A stretch of DNA of 64,000 nucleotides from Oscillospiraceae bacterium (GTDB lineage: Bacteria > Bacillota > Clostridia > Oscillospirales > Ruminococcaceae), in the NCBI GenBank assembly GCA_028689635.1, contig JAQVCU010000003.1:1-64000 (forward strand), given 5' to 3'. Made by a program: the position numbers and the translations under genes. Positions 34,589 through 43,628 of the stretch are shown here, piece by piece. The notes under the pieces were generated by a model. It ran no database searches and was not told the origin of the DNA. It worked only from the letters and a program-made list of their open reading frames with translations. The first letter of the stretch is position 1; every line of letters starts with the position of its first letter.

Positions 34589-35865
34589 ATGCCGGAGCGT
34601 CTGCATCTGGGAAAAATTGATGCCATGGCCGCGATCTATGCCGTCAGCGCTACCTTGCGCCGCATCGATGAGCGGCTGATCGACCACGGCGAGCGGGTGC
34701 TTTCATCGCCTGCGCTCTGTGCGAGGAGGGGGATTTTCCCCTCGATCAAAAAGCCTTATTCCTTTTGAGCATTTTTCATGACATCGGCGCTTATAAAACA
34801 GACGAGATCGACCGCATGGTGGAGTTTGAGACCCATGATGTGTGGAACCATTCGATCTACGGATATCTGTTTTTGAAGTATATGACTCCGCTGGAGAAAT
34901 ATGCGAGGGCCATCTTCTACCACCATACCCCGTGGGCTGGTCTGGAAGAACTGGAGGAGGACTGCCGCGGCTACGCGGGCCTGATCCACCTTGCCGACCG
35001 GGTGGACATCGCGGCGCATCTGGAACAGGACGGCCCTCAGATCGAGAGCCTGCTCTCCAATTCTCGCGGGGCTTTTAACGAAGGTTATGTCAAGGCGCTG
35101 CGGCGCTGCTACAGGCAAAAGATCTTGCCATTTTTGGAGAACGGCGGCTACCGGGAGGCCAATCTCCGGCGCTGCGGCGGTTTCATGCCAGAGGCCGCCG
35201 AGGCCCTGGAATACCTGAAGATGATCGTATATTCCATCGATTTTCGCAGCGAGCACACGGTGACCCATACGGTCAACACGGTGTCCCTGGCCCTCAACAT
35301 CGCCCGCCGCTTTGGCCTGGACGAGGGGGAACTGGAAAAGATCTATTTGGGGGCGCTGCTGCACGATGTGGGGAAAATTGCCATCCCGGCGTCGATCCTG
35401 GAACATCCGGGAAAGCTGTCGGGGGAGCAGATGGCGGTCATGCGGACCCATGTGGAGGAGACGCGGGCGCTGATCCAGGGCATTGTGCCGGAGGATATCT
35501 GCGAGATCGCCGTGCGGCATCATGAAAAGCTGGACGGATCCGGTTATCCCCGGGGCCTTACCGGGGAAGAGCTTACCATGCCCCAGCGGATCGTGGCGGT
35601 GGCCGATATTGTAAGCGCCCTGAGCAGCCGGCGCAGCTATAAGGAACCCTTCCCCAAAGAGAAAACGTTGACGATTTTGGCTCAGATGAGCGCGGCCCAG
35701 CTTGACCCTCAGATCTGCGCCTATGTGTCGGAAAATTACGACGCCATTATGAATTCTACGGAGGAGGGGCGCCGCCGTGTGATCGGGCAGTATCAGGGGA
35801 TCATGCAGGAGTTTCAGGAGATCTCTTCGCGCCTGGACAGCCGAGGGGAGCGGAAAGGGCTTTAA
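34589..35865 (+). pseudogene. Tandem HD / HD-GYP phosphohydrolase with a frameshift near 34698
   Basis: The frame from ATG 34589 (MPERLHLGKIDAMA, after AGGAAGGAG) reads through DERLIDHGERV and then loses homology. The frame one base back continues AFIACALCEEGDFPLDQKA and runs openly to 35865. One missing base near 34698 explains this. The downstream part has a first HD segment (FHDIGAYKTDE) and a C-terminal HD-GYP domain: LLHDVGKIAIPASILEHPGK, RHHEKLDGSGYP, and ADIVSALSSRRSYKE where the family usually has AD-DALTS-R-Y. An intact version would be a c-di-GMP phosphodiesterase. It could be a true mutation or a sequence error. Confidence 0.85.
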
Positions 35866-36037
35866 CCGCGTTTTCCCCTGCAAAATGGCGGGCCTGGATC
35901 TCACGGGGGGCGGTTATCGCCCTACGGGAAAACCGGGTCGAGGAAGAGCGGCTTTCCTCCTCCGGTAGGGTCATCGGGCGGCTGTGCGAAAACAAAACCG
36001 GCGCTTGGAAAGCCGGGAAAGATCTCTCTCAGGACAC

Positions 36038-36081
36038 AAAAAAGGCGAGTGGAAAGCGTACTGCTTTCCACTCGCCTTTTT
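36038..36081. terminator. Bidirectional intrinsic terminator
   Basis: GGCGAGTGGAAAGC pairs perfectly with GCTTTCCACTCGCC over a GTACT loop, with A's before and T's after. It lies between the convergent HD-GYP and VTT-domain genes. Nothing else is visible in this 311-bp gap. Confidence 0.93.
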
Positions 36082-36175
36082 ATGAACCCGGTTTGCCGGG
36101 CGTGTAATGCGTTTGCCAGCAAATTCCCCCTCAAAGACGGGCTTTGAAGGTCTCTTTTTTCGATGGGCCTGCGGA

Positions 36176-36772
36176 TCAGATATTCAGCAGAAAACGGGAG
36201 ATGGCGGCCAGCCCCATGCTGTAGAGAAAGATGGAAAAGGGTTTGCACAGCAGGATGATGAGCACATATTTTTTGAAATCCATCTTGGTAAGGCCCGTGA
36301 GGTAACAAAGAAAATCGTCCGGGGCCATGGGGAAAAAGATGGCGGCGGCGAAAAAACGCTCATAGGCTTTCCCGCGATCCAGCCAGCCGATGTATTTGTC
36401 GATGGTCTTTTGGCGGAACAGGGCACGGATCACCGGCATCCCATAGCGGCGGGAGATGCAGAAAACGAGAATGGAACCGGTGCAGATGCTGATATAATTG
36501 TAGACGAAGCCCATGAGCGGGCCGAAAAGGATGACACCCGCGGCATTGGTAATGCCTCCGGGGATAATGGGCACGATGACCTGGACGGTTTGCAACAGCA
36601 TGAACAGCGCCGGGCCCCAGGGACCGGCGGCCTGGACAAAGCTCTCCAGTTTTTCCTGCGAGGTAAAAACTCCGCTGGAAATACCCCAGACGCACAGGAC
36701 TACGGTGGCGATGAGGCCGAGCAGGCTTAAAAGGTTGACGACGTTGCGAGAGACGTTAATTTTGCTTTCCAT
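36176..36772 (-). CDS. TVP38/TMEM64-type (VTT domain) membrane protein
   Basis: A 198-residue integral membrane protein of the VTT/DedA-like family, whose members include lipid scramblases. Conserved features are VIVPIIPGGITNAAGVILFG, the FPMAPDDFLCYLTGLTKM re-entrant region and a C-terminal hydrophobic helix. It overlaps the 3' end of the glycosyltransferase gene by 17 bp, so the two are one operon. In Firmicutes such pairs may concern glycolipid or lipoteichoic anchor synthesis; for this pair that is inference. Confidence 0.85.
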   Translation of the reverse strand: MESKINVSRNVVNLLSLLGLIATVVLCVWGISSGVFTSQEKLESFVQAAGPWGPALFMLLQTVQVIVPIIPGGITNAAGVILFGPLMGFVYNYISICTGSILVFCISRRYGMPVIRALFRQKTIDKYIGWLDRGKAYERFFAAAIFFPMAPDDFLCYLTGLTKMDFKKYVLIILLCKPFSIFLYSMGLAAISRFLLNI

Positions 36773-37859
36773 AGGCGGCTCCTTTGACGGCTTGAGAGCG
36801 GGAGGATCCTTGGGCGGGCCGGGCTGGAAAGGGGGCGGTATCCTCCGCCACCTGGGCGTAAAAGCTTCGCCACAGCTGGGCCACATGGGCGCGGCAATAA
36901 AACTCATGGCCTTTCCAGGACATGGCGGCGGCCGTTTCGTACCATTGCGGATCCTTTTTCAGGCGCTGCAGCTGCGCCATAAGCTCGCCGTTGCTGTGCC
37001 CCTTTTGATAATAGCCGGTGAGGATGCCCTCGTACAGGAGAAGATCCCGCAGGAGGATGGGCACCCGGCAGTTCATCGCCTCCAAAATCGTCATGGGGAA
37101 CAATTCGTCGTAGGAGGGGAGGAACATGACGTCCGCCAGATTGTAAAATTCGTTCATTTTGTCGTGAGGCACCAGGCCGGGGAAGCAGACGTTGGATGGG
37201 GCGGAGCGCACCAGGGCCTGGATCTCTTCGCAGCCGTCGGAGAGTTTGCCAAAGGTATAGCCGCCGGCCCAGACAAACTGGACATCCGGCATACGCTGGG
37301 CAATGCTGACAAAATCGAACACGCCCTTGCGCTTTTGCAGCTGCCCGGCGCAGACTACAGTAAAACGGTCGGGATCCAGGCCGTAGCTTTGCCGCAGGCT
37401 GCGGCGTTTTTCATCGGGCAAACGGAAAAATTCTTTTTCGGAGGCAAAATTGGGGATATAGGTCACCCGTTCCGGGTCGACGCCGTAAGCGGCGAGACGT
37501 TCGATAAAATAGGGGTTGACCGCCACCAGATAATCCATGCGTTTGTAAAACCAGATGATGTAGCGGTAAAAAACGGCGCGGGCCAAGGCGGGCAGCCGGA
37601 TGCTCTTATCCATCGTCTCCGGCAGGAAATGGACATAGCCCACGGTTTTCCCTTTCATCCGCGCGCCGGGCAGGCGCAGGAGCAAATCGGGATTGATGGT
37701 ATGAAAATGAGTGATATCGCAGGATCTCCAGGAATTTTCCACAACGGAGAATTCGTCGGACAGCTCGGTGCGGACAAGTTCGACCTGCTCGTCGTGAGCG
37801 GTGAGCACTCCATGCCCCTGGACGCTGTCCGCGTGGGAAAGCATATTGATTGTCGTCAT
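36756..37859 (-). CDS. GT4-family glycosyltransferase
   Basis: A 367-residue cytosolic or membrane-associated GT-B glycosyltransferase. The N-terminal domain has MTTINMLSHADSVQGHGVLT and THFHTINPDLLL. The C-terminal nucleotide-sugar domain has VVCAGQLQKRKGVFDF, PGLVPHDKMNEFYNLADVMF and the donor-binding motif PSYDELFPMTILEAMNC. The sequence is of the kind that glucosylates diacylglycerol in Gram-positives, but acceptor and donor cannot be fixed. Its partner is the VTT membrane protein. The upstream 280 bp hold the divergent promoter of the next gene. Confidence 0.85.
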   Translation of the reverse strand: MTTINMLSHADSVQGHGVLTAHDEQVELVRTELSDEFSVVENSWRSCDITHFHTINPDLLLRLPGARMKGKTVGYVHFLPETMDKSIRLPALARAVFYRYIIWFYKRMDYLVAVNPYFIERLAAYGVDPERVTYIPNFASEKEFFRLPDEKRRSLRQSYGLDPDRFTVVCAGQLQKRKGVFDFVSIAQRMPDVQFVWAGGYTFGKLSDGCEEIQALVRSAPSNVCFPGLVPHDKMNEFYNLADVMFLPSYDELFPMTILEAMNCRVPILLRDLLLYEGILTGYYQKGHSNGELMAQLQRLKKDPQWYETAAAMSWKGHEFYCRAHVAQLWRSFYAQVAEDTAPFPARPAQGSSRSQAVKGAAYGKQN

Positions 37860-38059
37860 TTTGATAACCTCTTTATTCTTTGTTTGGCGCCGGTCAGAGC
37901 GGATGCCTGTCTACCCTGAAAGACACCCGGTTTTCTTTTTTCCTCTGTTATTTATTATAACGAAACAGATGGTTAATTTGTGTCAGGGATCTGTAAAATC
38001 TTAAAAAAAACTGGAGCTTTTTACAAGAAATTGAGAAAAATACCGTGAAAAGTCCACTG

Positions 38060-38088
38060 TTGTAATAAGATGTCTTATGTGGTATAGT
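38060..38088 (+). promoter_or_regulatory. Sigma-A promoter of the sugar isomerase gene
   Basis: TTGTAA and TATAGT are spaced by 17 bp in an AT-rich stretch, about 50 bp before the start codon. Confidence 0.75.
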
Positions 38089-38140
38089 TTAAAAAAGAGG
38101 GCACGGCCTGTATCATCCAACAAAGAAAGGAATGTATTGT

Positions 38141-38971
38141 ATGCTGAAGATCGACAAATCCCGCGTGGCAGGCATGAATATTTGCTACCAGCTGTTCCCC
38201 GTAGAGTATTTTTTGGATTCTATGGTGGAGATGGGAGTGCAGAGCATTGAATTTTGGGGCGGATATCCCCATCAGTTCATTCTGGACGCATCGTATCCCC
38301 CTTTGAAGGATATTAAAAAACTGATCCGGGAAAGGGAGCTGAACCTGCTGTGCTATACCCCGGAGCAGATCATTTACCCCTTTAATATCGCCGACCCCGA
38401 CCCCACGGTGAGGGAGCTTTCGGTGGAGCATTTCCGCCGCTGCGTTTACGCCACTGCGGAGCTGGGCGCCCCGAAGATGCTGATGACCTGTGGCCACGGC
38501 TATGAGAACCAGCCCGTGGAAGAGGCGTGGAAACGCTCCCGCGAGTCTTTGCGCAACATCGCCGAATATGCGGAAAAAATGGGCGTTACCCTGGCGCTGG
38601 AGAACCTGCAGCGCGTAGAGACCAACCTGATCTGGCGGCTGGACCAGCTTAAGAGGATGATCGACGAGCTGCAGTCCCCTGCGGTAAAGGCCATTGTAGA
38701 TACGGTGCCGCTCCATTTGGAGGGCAAGACCACCAAGGATTACATCGAAGCGTTCGGCGAGGATCTGATCCATGTCCACATTGTAGACGGCAAGCCCACC
38801 GGCCACATGGCCTGGGGCGACGGCGAGCTGGATCTGGACACCGATATACAGTATCTGGTGGATATGGATTACAAGGGCACCATGTCCTTTGAGATCTGCG
38901 GCTGCGACCAGCACGACCCCAACCCCAGCATGGCGAAAAGCTTTAGCCGCATTGAAAAATACTTGAAATAA
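38141..38971 (+). CDS. Sugar phosphate isomerase/epimerase family (AP2Ec TIM barrel)
   Basis: A 276-residue TIM-barrel protein of the xylose isomerase-like/AP-endonuclease 2 fold. Metal-ligand candidates appear at strand ends: SIEFWGG, the histidine in TCGHGYE, LALENLQRVETN, IVDTVPLHLEGKT, LIHVHIVDGKPTGH and SFEICGCDQHD. Members epimerise or isomerise ketoses, inositols or related compounds; the substrate is not evident. I choose ATG 38141 because the ribosome site AAAGG ends at 38130; the ATG at 38132 is too close. It is monocistronic, between a good promoter and terminator. Confidence 0.83.
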   Translation: MLKIDKSRVAGMNICYQLFPVEYFLDSMVEMGVQSIEFWGGYPHQFILDASYPPLKDIKKLIRERELNLLCYTPEQIIYPFNIADPDPTVRELSVEHFRRCVYATAELGAPKMLMTCGHGYENQPVEEAWKRSRESLRNIAEYAEKMGVTLALENLQRVETNLIWRLDQLKRMIDELQSPAVKAIVDTVPLHLEGKTTKDYIEAFGEDLIHVHIVDGKPTGHMAWGDGELDLDTDIQYLVDMDYKGTMSFEICGCDQHDPNPSMAKSFSRIEKYLK

Positions 38972-38992
38972 GCCGTTTTTGACGGAAATAGG

Positions 38993-39028
38993 AAAGGCAC
39001 AGGCGCTGGTTTGCACCTGTGCCTTTTT
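38993..39028 (+). terminator. Intrinsic terminator after the sugar isomerase gene
   Basis: AAAGGCACAGG pairs with CCTGTGCCTTT over a loop of about a dozen bases, followed by T's. Confidence 0.88.
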
Positions 39029-39059
39029 GGCGGGGTTCTGGCATGGGAGGGAAGGCCGT

Positions 39060-39500
39060 TTACCGCCGGGCGGAGCCTTGGGCGCGCAGAAGGATCTGCT
39101 CCTGGATCTGCAAGGGGCTGAGCTTTTCTTTCCCCCCGGCTGTCTTGATGTAGACTTCACCCTTTGAGGTGGCGAAAAGGCGGCTTGAGCGGTATGGGAC
39201 AACCCCGATCTCCACAATAAAGGTGTCTTCCACGGCGCTGCCACCTTCTGTAAAGACCTGATGGAAACGGATAAAATAAAGATCGGGGCTGATATAGGGC
39301 TCGGCGGCGGAGAGGGATTCGGCCACCCGCTTTTGTACGGTATCCCTATCCTGCGGCGGCAGTAAGACGCCTTTGACCACCCGGTTGTCGTCGACGCCCC
39401 AGAAGATCCGCCCGGTGGCGGTAAGGCTGCTGTTGAGATAGGCGTTGATATAGATCTCCGCATTGGCGACGATAGAGGCGCAGGGGTTCATCCCGCGCAC
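39060..39500 (-). CDS. Stand-alone AlbA_2 (Schlafen-type) domain protein
   Basis: A 146-residue protein matching the AlbA_2/SLFN core. It has an N-terminal helix (ASIVANAEIYINAYLNSS), the strand TGRIFWGVDDNRVVKGV and a C-terminal sheet with VYIKTAGGKEKLSPLQIQ. In other proteins this domain is joined to HTH or helicase modules and binds or cleaves nucleic acid. Here it is alone. It overlaps by 13 bp the 3' end of an ATPase gene on the same strand, so the pair forms one operon. No function is assigned. Confidence 0.72.
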   Translation of the reverse strand: MRGMNPCASIVANAEIYINAYLNSSLTATGRIFWGVDDNRVVKGVLLPPQDRDTVQKRVAESLSAAEPYISPDLYFIRFHQVFTEGGSAVEDTFIVEIGVVPYRSSRLFATSKGEVYIKTAGGKEKLSPLQIQEQILLRAQGSARR

Positions 39501-40372
39501 CTCCTTGAGCTCGATCCCTCACATTCCTCATAGGGGAAAAACCGGTCCAGGCAGAAGAGAGCGGGGGTGACGGCGTCCCTAGACGATCCGTCGGGATCTT
39601 GGCCGGGCGGCTCCAGGGAGATGGGGCGATAGTTGTAGGCCACTGGGCTGTCCTGGCAGACGAGATCCGGCAGGTTGAAAAACGAAGCGTCGGAAACGGC
39701 AAGGTCCCCCCGTCTGGCGGGATGCTCGGTCAAAATAAACTGGCGGCCCGGCAGGCTTTGAAAGACGGCCAACAGCATGCGGATCGTAAGGGGATCGAGG
39801 GAGGAAAAGGGGGAATCGCAAAAAAAGACCGAGCCGGGGGGAAACTGGGAAAGCAGGCAGACCAGCTCTAAATACCGCTCCTCCGCGGCGGTCATGACAA
39901 CGTTGACCTCTTTTTTGGCCAGACAGGTTCCCAGAATGTGGTGGCCTTTCAGGCCGAGATCCCACAAAAAGCGGCTGCACTGCCGGATGGTTTCTTTCGA
40001 ATAACTCCGGCCCTGGCCGCCATAGATATCCGGAAAATAGAAAAAGAGCTTTCCCAGGTCGATCTGGGAGGCGGCGGCCATGGCGCTGAAGTTTTCGGCG
40101 CACAGGGCCGAAGAGCGGCCGGTGTAGCGGTTTTCCAGCAGAAGGGCGCCCTGGGGAAGGATCAGGCGCAGGGAGACGCTGCCGTTTTTGTCGGACTCTG
40201 AGCGGTAGCAGATGGTGTGATCGCCGTAAAACAGGGCGTGCACCGCCGCCAGCAGCTGCGTTTTTCCAGCGGCGTTTTGTCCCAAAACGATGTTGAGACC
40301 CTGGGGACGAAACTTTAGGCAGAGCTGCCCGATGGGGCCGAAGCGCTCGACCTTGATCCGATCCAGATACAC
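39488..40372 (-). CDS. Compact RecF/ABC-like AAA ATPase
   Basis: A 294-residue ATPase without membrane segments or a long coiled coil. The Walker A GQNAAGKTQLL is at about residues 31-41, preceded by the RecF-like VERFGPIGQLCLKF. Late in the protein are VFFCDSPFSSLDPLTIRML (Walker B and D-loop) and FILTEHP (H-loop equivalent). Such minimal ATPases occur in DNA repair and in defence modules. I start at GTG 40372, 7-8 bp after GGCAGGTGG. It overlaps the AlbA_2-domain gene and lies next to tRNA-Ala, a common insertion site for accessory genes. Confidence 0.78.
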   Translation of the reverse strand: MYLDRIKVERFGPIGQLCLKFRPQGLNIVLGQNAAGKTQLLAAVHALFYGDHTICYRSESDKNGSVSLRLILPQGALLLENRYTGRSSALCAENFSAMAAASQIDLGKLFFYFPDIYGGQGRSYSKETIRQCSRFLWDLGLKGHHILGTCLAKKEVNVVMTAAEERYLELVCLLSQFPPGSVFFCDSPFSSLDPLTIRMLLAVFQSLPGRQFILTEHPARRGDLAVSDASFFNLPDLVCQDSPVAYNYRPISLEPPGQDPDGSSRDAVTPALFCLDRFFPYEECEGSSSRRCAG

Positions 40373-40527
40373 GAAACCACCTGCCTTTCCGGATCCCGCC
40401 GGGGCACCTGTACGCAAGGCGGATTTGGGCGGGGAAGATAATGTTAGAATAGCAAAATCCCGCCGATAAATCAACCGGCGGGAAGCTGGCCGGGACAGAT
40501 CCCCCGCCAAAAAGGAAAAATAGACAG

Positions 40528-40557
40528 AAAAAAAGCCTTGTTCCGAAGAACAAGGCT
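40528..40557 (-). terminator. Intrinsic terminator of tRNA-Ala
   Basis: On the minus strand AGCCTTGTTC pairs with GAACAAGGCT over a four-base loop, followed by seven T's. It starts two bases after the tRNA 3' end. Confidence 0.92.
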
Positions 40558-40558
40558 C

Positions 40559-40634
<76 letters not shown>

Positions 40635-40688
40635 ATGGTACCCGGCCACCCCTGGCTGTTTTTTACAACCTTTCCGGCGACGTATGTT

Positions 40689-40717
40689 ATTATAGCATGG
40701 CAAAATTTAAAATGCAA
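40689..40717 (-). promoter_or_regulatory. Sigma-A promoter of tRNA-Ala
   Basis: On the minus strand TTGCAT and TATAAT are spaced by 17 bp, about 55 bp before the tRNA 5' end. Confidence 0.78.
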
Positions 40718-40830
40718 TAGGAAATTTTAAAAAAAGACAATTTTTCTTTGAAATACCGCTGAAGGCGCATTGCAGCAGGGCGCGACGGGGCGACTGCGAG
40801 GGGATGGTATGGATTGAAGAGGAAAACTAT

Positions 40831-40881
40831 GGTATAATAACCGCAGCGCAGTTATTATACCTAATGGCCGCCCTATGGCTG
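40831..40881. repeat. Partial dispersed copy of the hairpin repeat at 28463-28716
   Basis: GTATAATAAC and GTTATTATAC form hairpin A around a GC-rich loop, followed by AATGGCCGCCCTATGG, which matches the start of hairpin B. Hairpin C is missing. The loop sequence differs from the first locus while the arms are kept, which points to structural rather than sequence constraint. The rest of the 475-bp gap between tRNA-Ala and the aminopeptidase gene shows no open frame or RNA that I recognise. Confidence 0.75.
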
Positions 40882-41108
40882 TACCGTTGACAGGAAAGAA
40901 AAAGGGCGGCGGTATCCGCGAAAGACGACAATAAGCGGTTTTATCCGCTTGATCGTGCCGATCCCAACCGCAGGGCGGTTGTTCCATTTGATATCGATCT
41001 ACCGCGCCGTTGGCGGCGCGGGCTGCCGGTGTTTCTGCGCAGGCGGCACTTTACCAGCAAAACACAGCCCGGCGGAATAAAAACTGCCGGTGCGGAATGG
41101 AGGACAGG

Positions 41109-42545
41109 ATGAATCTGATATGGGAAAAGGCCGGGGCGGAGCATTCCGGCTGCGACGTTGTGATCTGCCCGGTGGTGGGCGGCAAGGCGTTTGGGCCGGG
41201 GCGGGCCGAGTTGGCCCTGCGTTTGGCTGGACGGCGGCAGCTGTTTTCCGGAAAAGCGGGAGAGACGATTTCTTTGCCGCTGGAAGAAGGCGGGAACCTG
41301 GATTATATCCTTGTGGGGCTGGGGGAACAGCCTTCGCCGGAACAGATCCGGGCCGGATATGCCGCGGCGGTAAAAAAGGCCAAAAAACTGAAGGCGTCGT
41401 CGGTATGGGCAGCAGCGGCGGAGGGCTTTGGGCCGGAGCAGGCTGGGGCCGCGGTGGAAGCGCTGGTGCTGGCGGACTATTCTTTTTGTAAATACCGCAG
41501 CGGGGAGAAAGAACCCGCCTGCGTATATCATGTGGAAACAAGCGCCGGGAACGAGGACGCCTGCCGGGAAGCGGAGACCCTTGCCCTGGCTGCCTGCGCG
41601 GCCCGGGATATGGTCAACGAACCTTCCAATGTCATGACCCCGGCCCGTCTGGCGGAATATGCGTCGGAATGTGGCCGGCGGGGCGGCTTTGAGGTGGAAG
41701 TTCTTCGGCAGCCGGAAATAGAGGCCTTGGGGATGGAAGCGTTTTTGGCGGTGGCACGCGGAAGCGCCAAAGAGCCGCGTTTGATCGTGATGCGCTACCG
41801 CGGGAACCCCGGCGGGGAGACCCTGGGTCTGGTGGGCAAAGGGCTTACCTACGACAGCGGCGGCTATTCTTTAAAGCCTTCGGATTCCATGGCGACCATG
41901 CAGTCCGACATGGCGGGAGCTGCGGCGGTGATCGCGGCGATGAGCGCCGCGGCCCAAAGAGGCCTGAAGGTAAACCTCACCGGCGTTGTGGCAGCCTGTG
42001 AGAATGCGCTGTCCGGGTGCGCTTATCACCCCGGCGACGTGATCTCCTCCTATTCCGGAAAATTTATCGAGGTGGCCAATACCGACGCGGAGGGCCGTTT
42101 GACCCTGGCAGACGCGGTCTCTTATGCGATCCGCGGCGAATACGCCGCCCGCGTGGTAGATATCGCCACCCTGACCGGCGCCGCCATTGTGGCTTTGGGC
42201 TCTGAGATCATTGCGGCCATGGCGGATGACGAGGGCCTTTGGGAGCGCGCCCAGCGCGCGGCTGTACAGGCGGGAGAAAAAATCTGGCGCATGCCCTGCG
42301 ACGAGGAATTGGCAAAGAAAAACAAATCGGAAGTGGCCCATATTAAAAATGTGGGCGGAAAAGGCGCCGGGATGATCACCGGCGGGCTGTTTATCCGGGA
42401 TTTTGCCGATGGGACGCCTTGGATGCACCTGGATATTGCCGGGCCCTCCTGGGCGGACAAGGCCTCGGATCTCTGCCCCAAGGGCGGGACGGGCTGCGGG
42501 GTGCGGCTGCTGTACCGCCTGGCCCAAAGCTTTGAAAAGCGCTGA
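41109..42545 (+). CDS. pepA: Leucyl aminopeptidase (M17 family)
   Basis: A 478-residue cytosolic two-zinc aminopeptidase. The N-terminal macro-like domain runs to about residue 160. The catalytic domain has VGKGLTYDSGGYSLKPSDSM (usually GKGITFDSGG), the metal aspartate in QSDMAGAAAV, the signature NTDAEGRLTLADA and DIATLTGAAIVALG. The lysine of SLKP and the arginine of EGRL, both catalytic, are kept. I start at ATG 41109, 5 bp after GGAGG. It begins a rightward run with an M14-like deacylase and an ABC exporter. Confidence 0.94.
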   Translation: MNLIWEKAGAEHSGCDVVICPVVGGKAFGPGRAELALRLAGRRQLFSGKAGETISLPLEEGGNLDYILVGLGEQPSPEQIRAGYAAAVKKAKKLKASSVWAAAAEGFGPEQAGAAVEALVLADYSFCKYRSGEKEPACVYHVETSAGNEDACREAETLALAACAARDMVNEPSNVMTPARLAEYASECGRRGGFEVEVLRQPEIEALGMEAFLAVARGSAKEPRLIVMRYRGNPGGETLGLVGKGLTYDSGGYSLKPSDSMATMQSDMAGAAAVIAAMSAAAQRGLKVNLTGVVAACENALSGCAYHPGDVISSYSGKFIEVANTDAEGRLTLADAVSYAIRGEYAARVVDIATLTGAAIVALGSEIIAAMADDEGLWERAQRAAVQAGEKIWRMPCDEELAKKNKSEVAHIKNVGGKGAGMITGGLFIRDFADGTPWMHLDIAGPSWADKASDLCPKGGTGCGVRLLYRLAQSFEKR

Positions 42546-42638
42546 GAAAATCTAAAGCGGGGGCTCTGCGGAGCCCCCTGCTTTGCGGCCAGGGCCGGGA
42601 AGTATGGCCCCGGCGTTTGAAAAAGGAGAGTGCGCGCA

Positions 42639-43604
42639 ATGAAAGATAAAATAACAGTCGGGCCGCTGACGGCCTCCCCCGGCGAAAGGGTGCAGGGCTA
42701 TTACCCGGTGCCCGGCAGCGATATGAGGATCCCGGTGACGGTGATCAACGGGGACGGGGACGGCAAACGGGTGTTGGTGACCAGCGGCGTCCACGGCGGG
42801 GAATATCCCGGCATCCAGGCGTCTATCGAGCTGGCCGGGGAGCTTACGCCCCGCGGGATGCAGGGCGCGGTGATCCTGGTGCATCCGGTAAACGTGACGG
42901 GCTTTGAGGCCAAAAATTCGGCCTGTTTCCCCGAGGATGGGAAAAACCTGAACCGTCTATTCCCCGGAGACCCCAACGGGACCCTCGGCGAACGGGTGGC
43001 CTGGTGTATGACGGAGGATTTTCACAGCCAGGCGGATTTCTATATCGACCTGCACGCCGGGAACGCCGACGAAGAGCTGACAAAGCTGGCCTTTGTGCCG
43101 GGCGCCTGCGACCCGGAGGTGGCGAGGGCTTCCCTTGCGGCGGCGGCCTACGTGGACGTCCCTCTGGCGATCCGATCCGGCTCCATCAACGGGGCCTGCG
43201 GCAGCGCGGCGGCGGTGCACGGGGTGCCCGGCATTTTGCTGGAGCGCGGCGGAAACGGGATCTGGAGCCGCCAGGAAGTGGACGACAACAAAGCGGATGT
43301 GAAAAACCTGCTGCGGTACCTTGGCGTCCTGCCGGGCCAGGCGGAAAAATACGGCGATGGCCCGGCCTATGTCACCAACGCCCTTTATCTGAACGCCGGG
43401 GAGACGGGCTGCTTTATCCCCTTTGTGCGGGCTGGTGAGGACGTGAAAAAAGGACAGCTGATGGCGGAGATCCGGGATTATTTTGGCCGGGTGCTGGCAG
43501 CTTACTATTCTGAAATTGACGGCAGGATCTTTTACATGAAGTCATCTCTCGCCATTCAGGGCGGACATTCTATGATCGCCATGGGAGAGGTGCCCAACCA
43601 ATAA
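42639..43604 (+). CDS. Succinylglutamate desuccinylase/aspartoacylase-family (M14-like) hydrolase
   Basis: A 321-residue zinc hydrolase of the AstE/AspA group. The zinc ligands are the His and Glu of SGVHGGEYPG (about residues 52-55) and the His in YIDLHAGNADEE. HPVNVTGFEAKNS and GKNLNRLFPGDPNG are typical. A C-terminal lipoyl-like sandwich (AGETGCFIPFVRAGEDVKKG) follows, as in related bacterial proteins. It removes an acyl group from an amino acid or similar small molecule; the substrate is unknown. ATG 42639 follows AAAAGGAG. An adjacent aminopeptidase hints at amino acid or peptide recycling. Confidence 0.88.
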   Translation: MKDKITVGPLTASPGERVQGYYPVPGSDMRIPVTVINGDGDGKRVLVTSGVHGGEYPGIQASIELAGELTPRGMQGAVILVHPVNVTGFEAKNSACFPEDGKNLNRLFPGDPNGTLGERVAWCMTEDFHSQADFYIDLHAGNADEELTKLAFVPGACDPEVARASLAAAAYVDVPLAIRSGSINGACGSAAAVHGVPGILLERGGNGIWSRQEVDDNKADVKNLLRYLGVLPGQAEKYGDGPAYVTNALYLNAGETGCFIPFVRAGEDVKKGQLMAEIRDYFGRVLAAYYSEIDGRIFYMKSSLAIQGGHSMIAMGEVPNQ

Positions 43605-43628
43605 CAAACATACGAGGCTTTTACTGAT

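Noticed and set aside
34356..34679. A 107-codon plus-strand frame before the HD-GYP gene
   Set aside because: No ribosome site or recognisable domain. It overlaps the true N-terminus of the HD protein in another frame.
34690..34705. Programmed -1 frameshifting in the HD-GYP gene
   Set aside because: No X-XXY-YYZ slippery heptamer occurs in the overlap and no stable hairpin follows closely. A mutation or error fits better.
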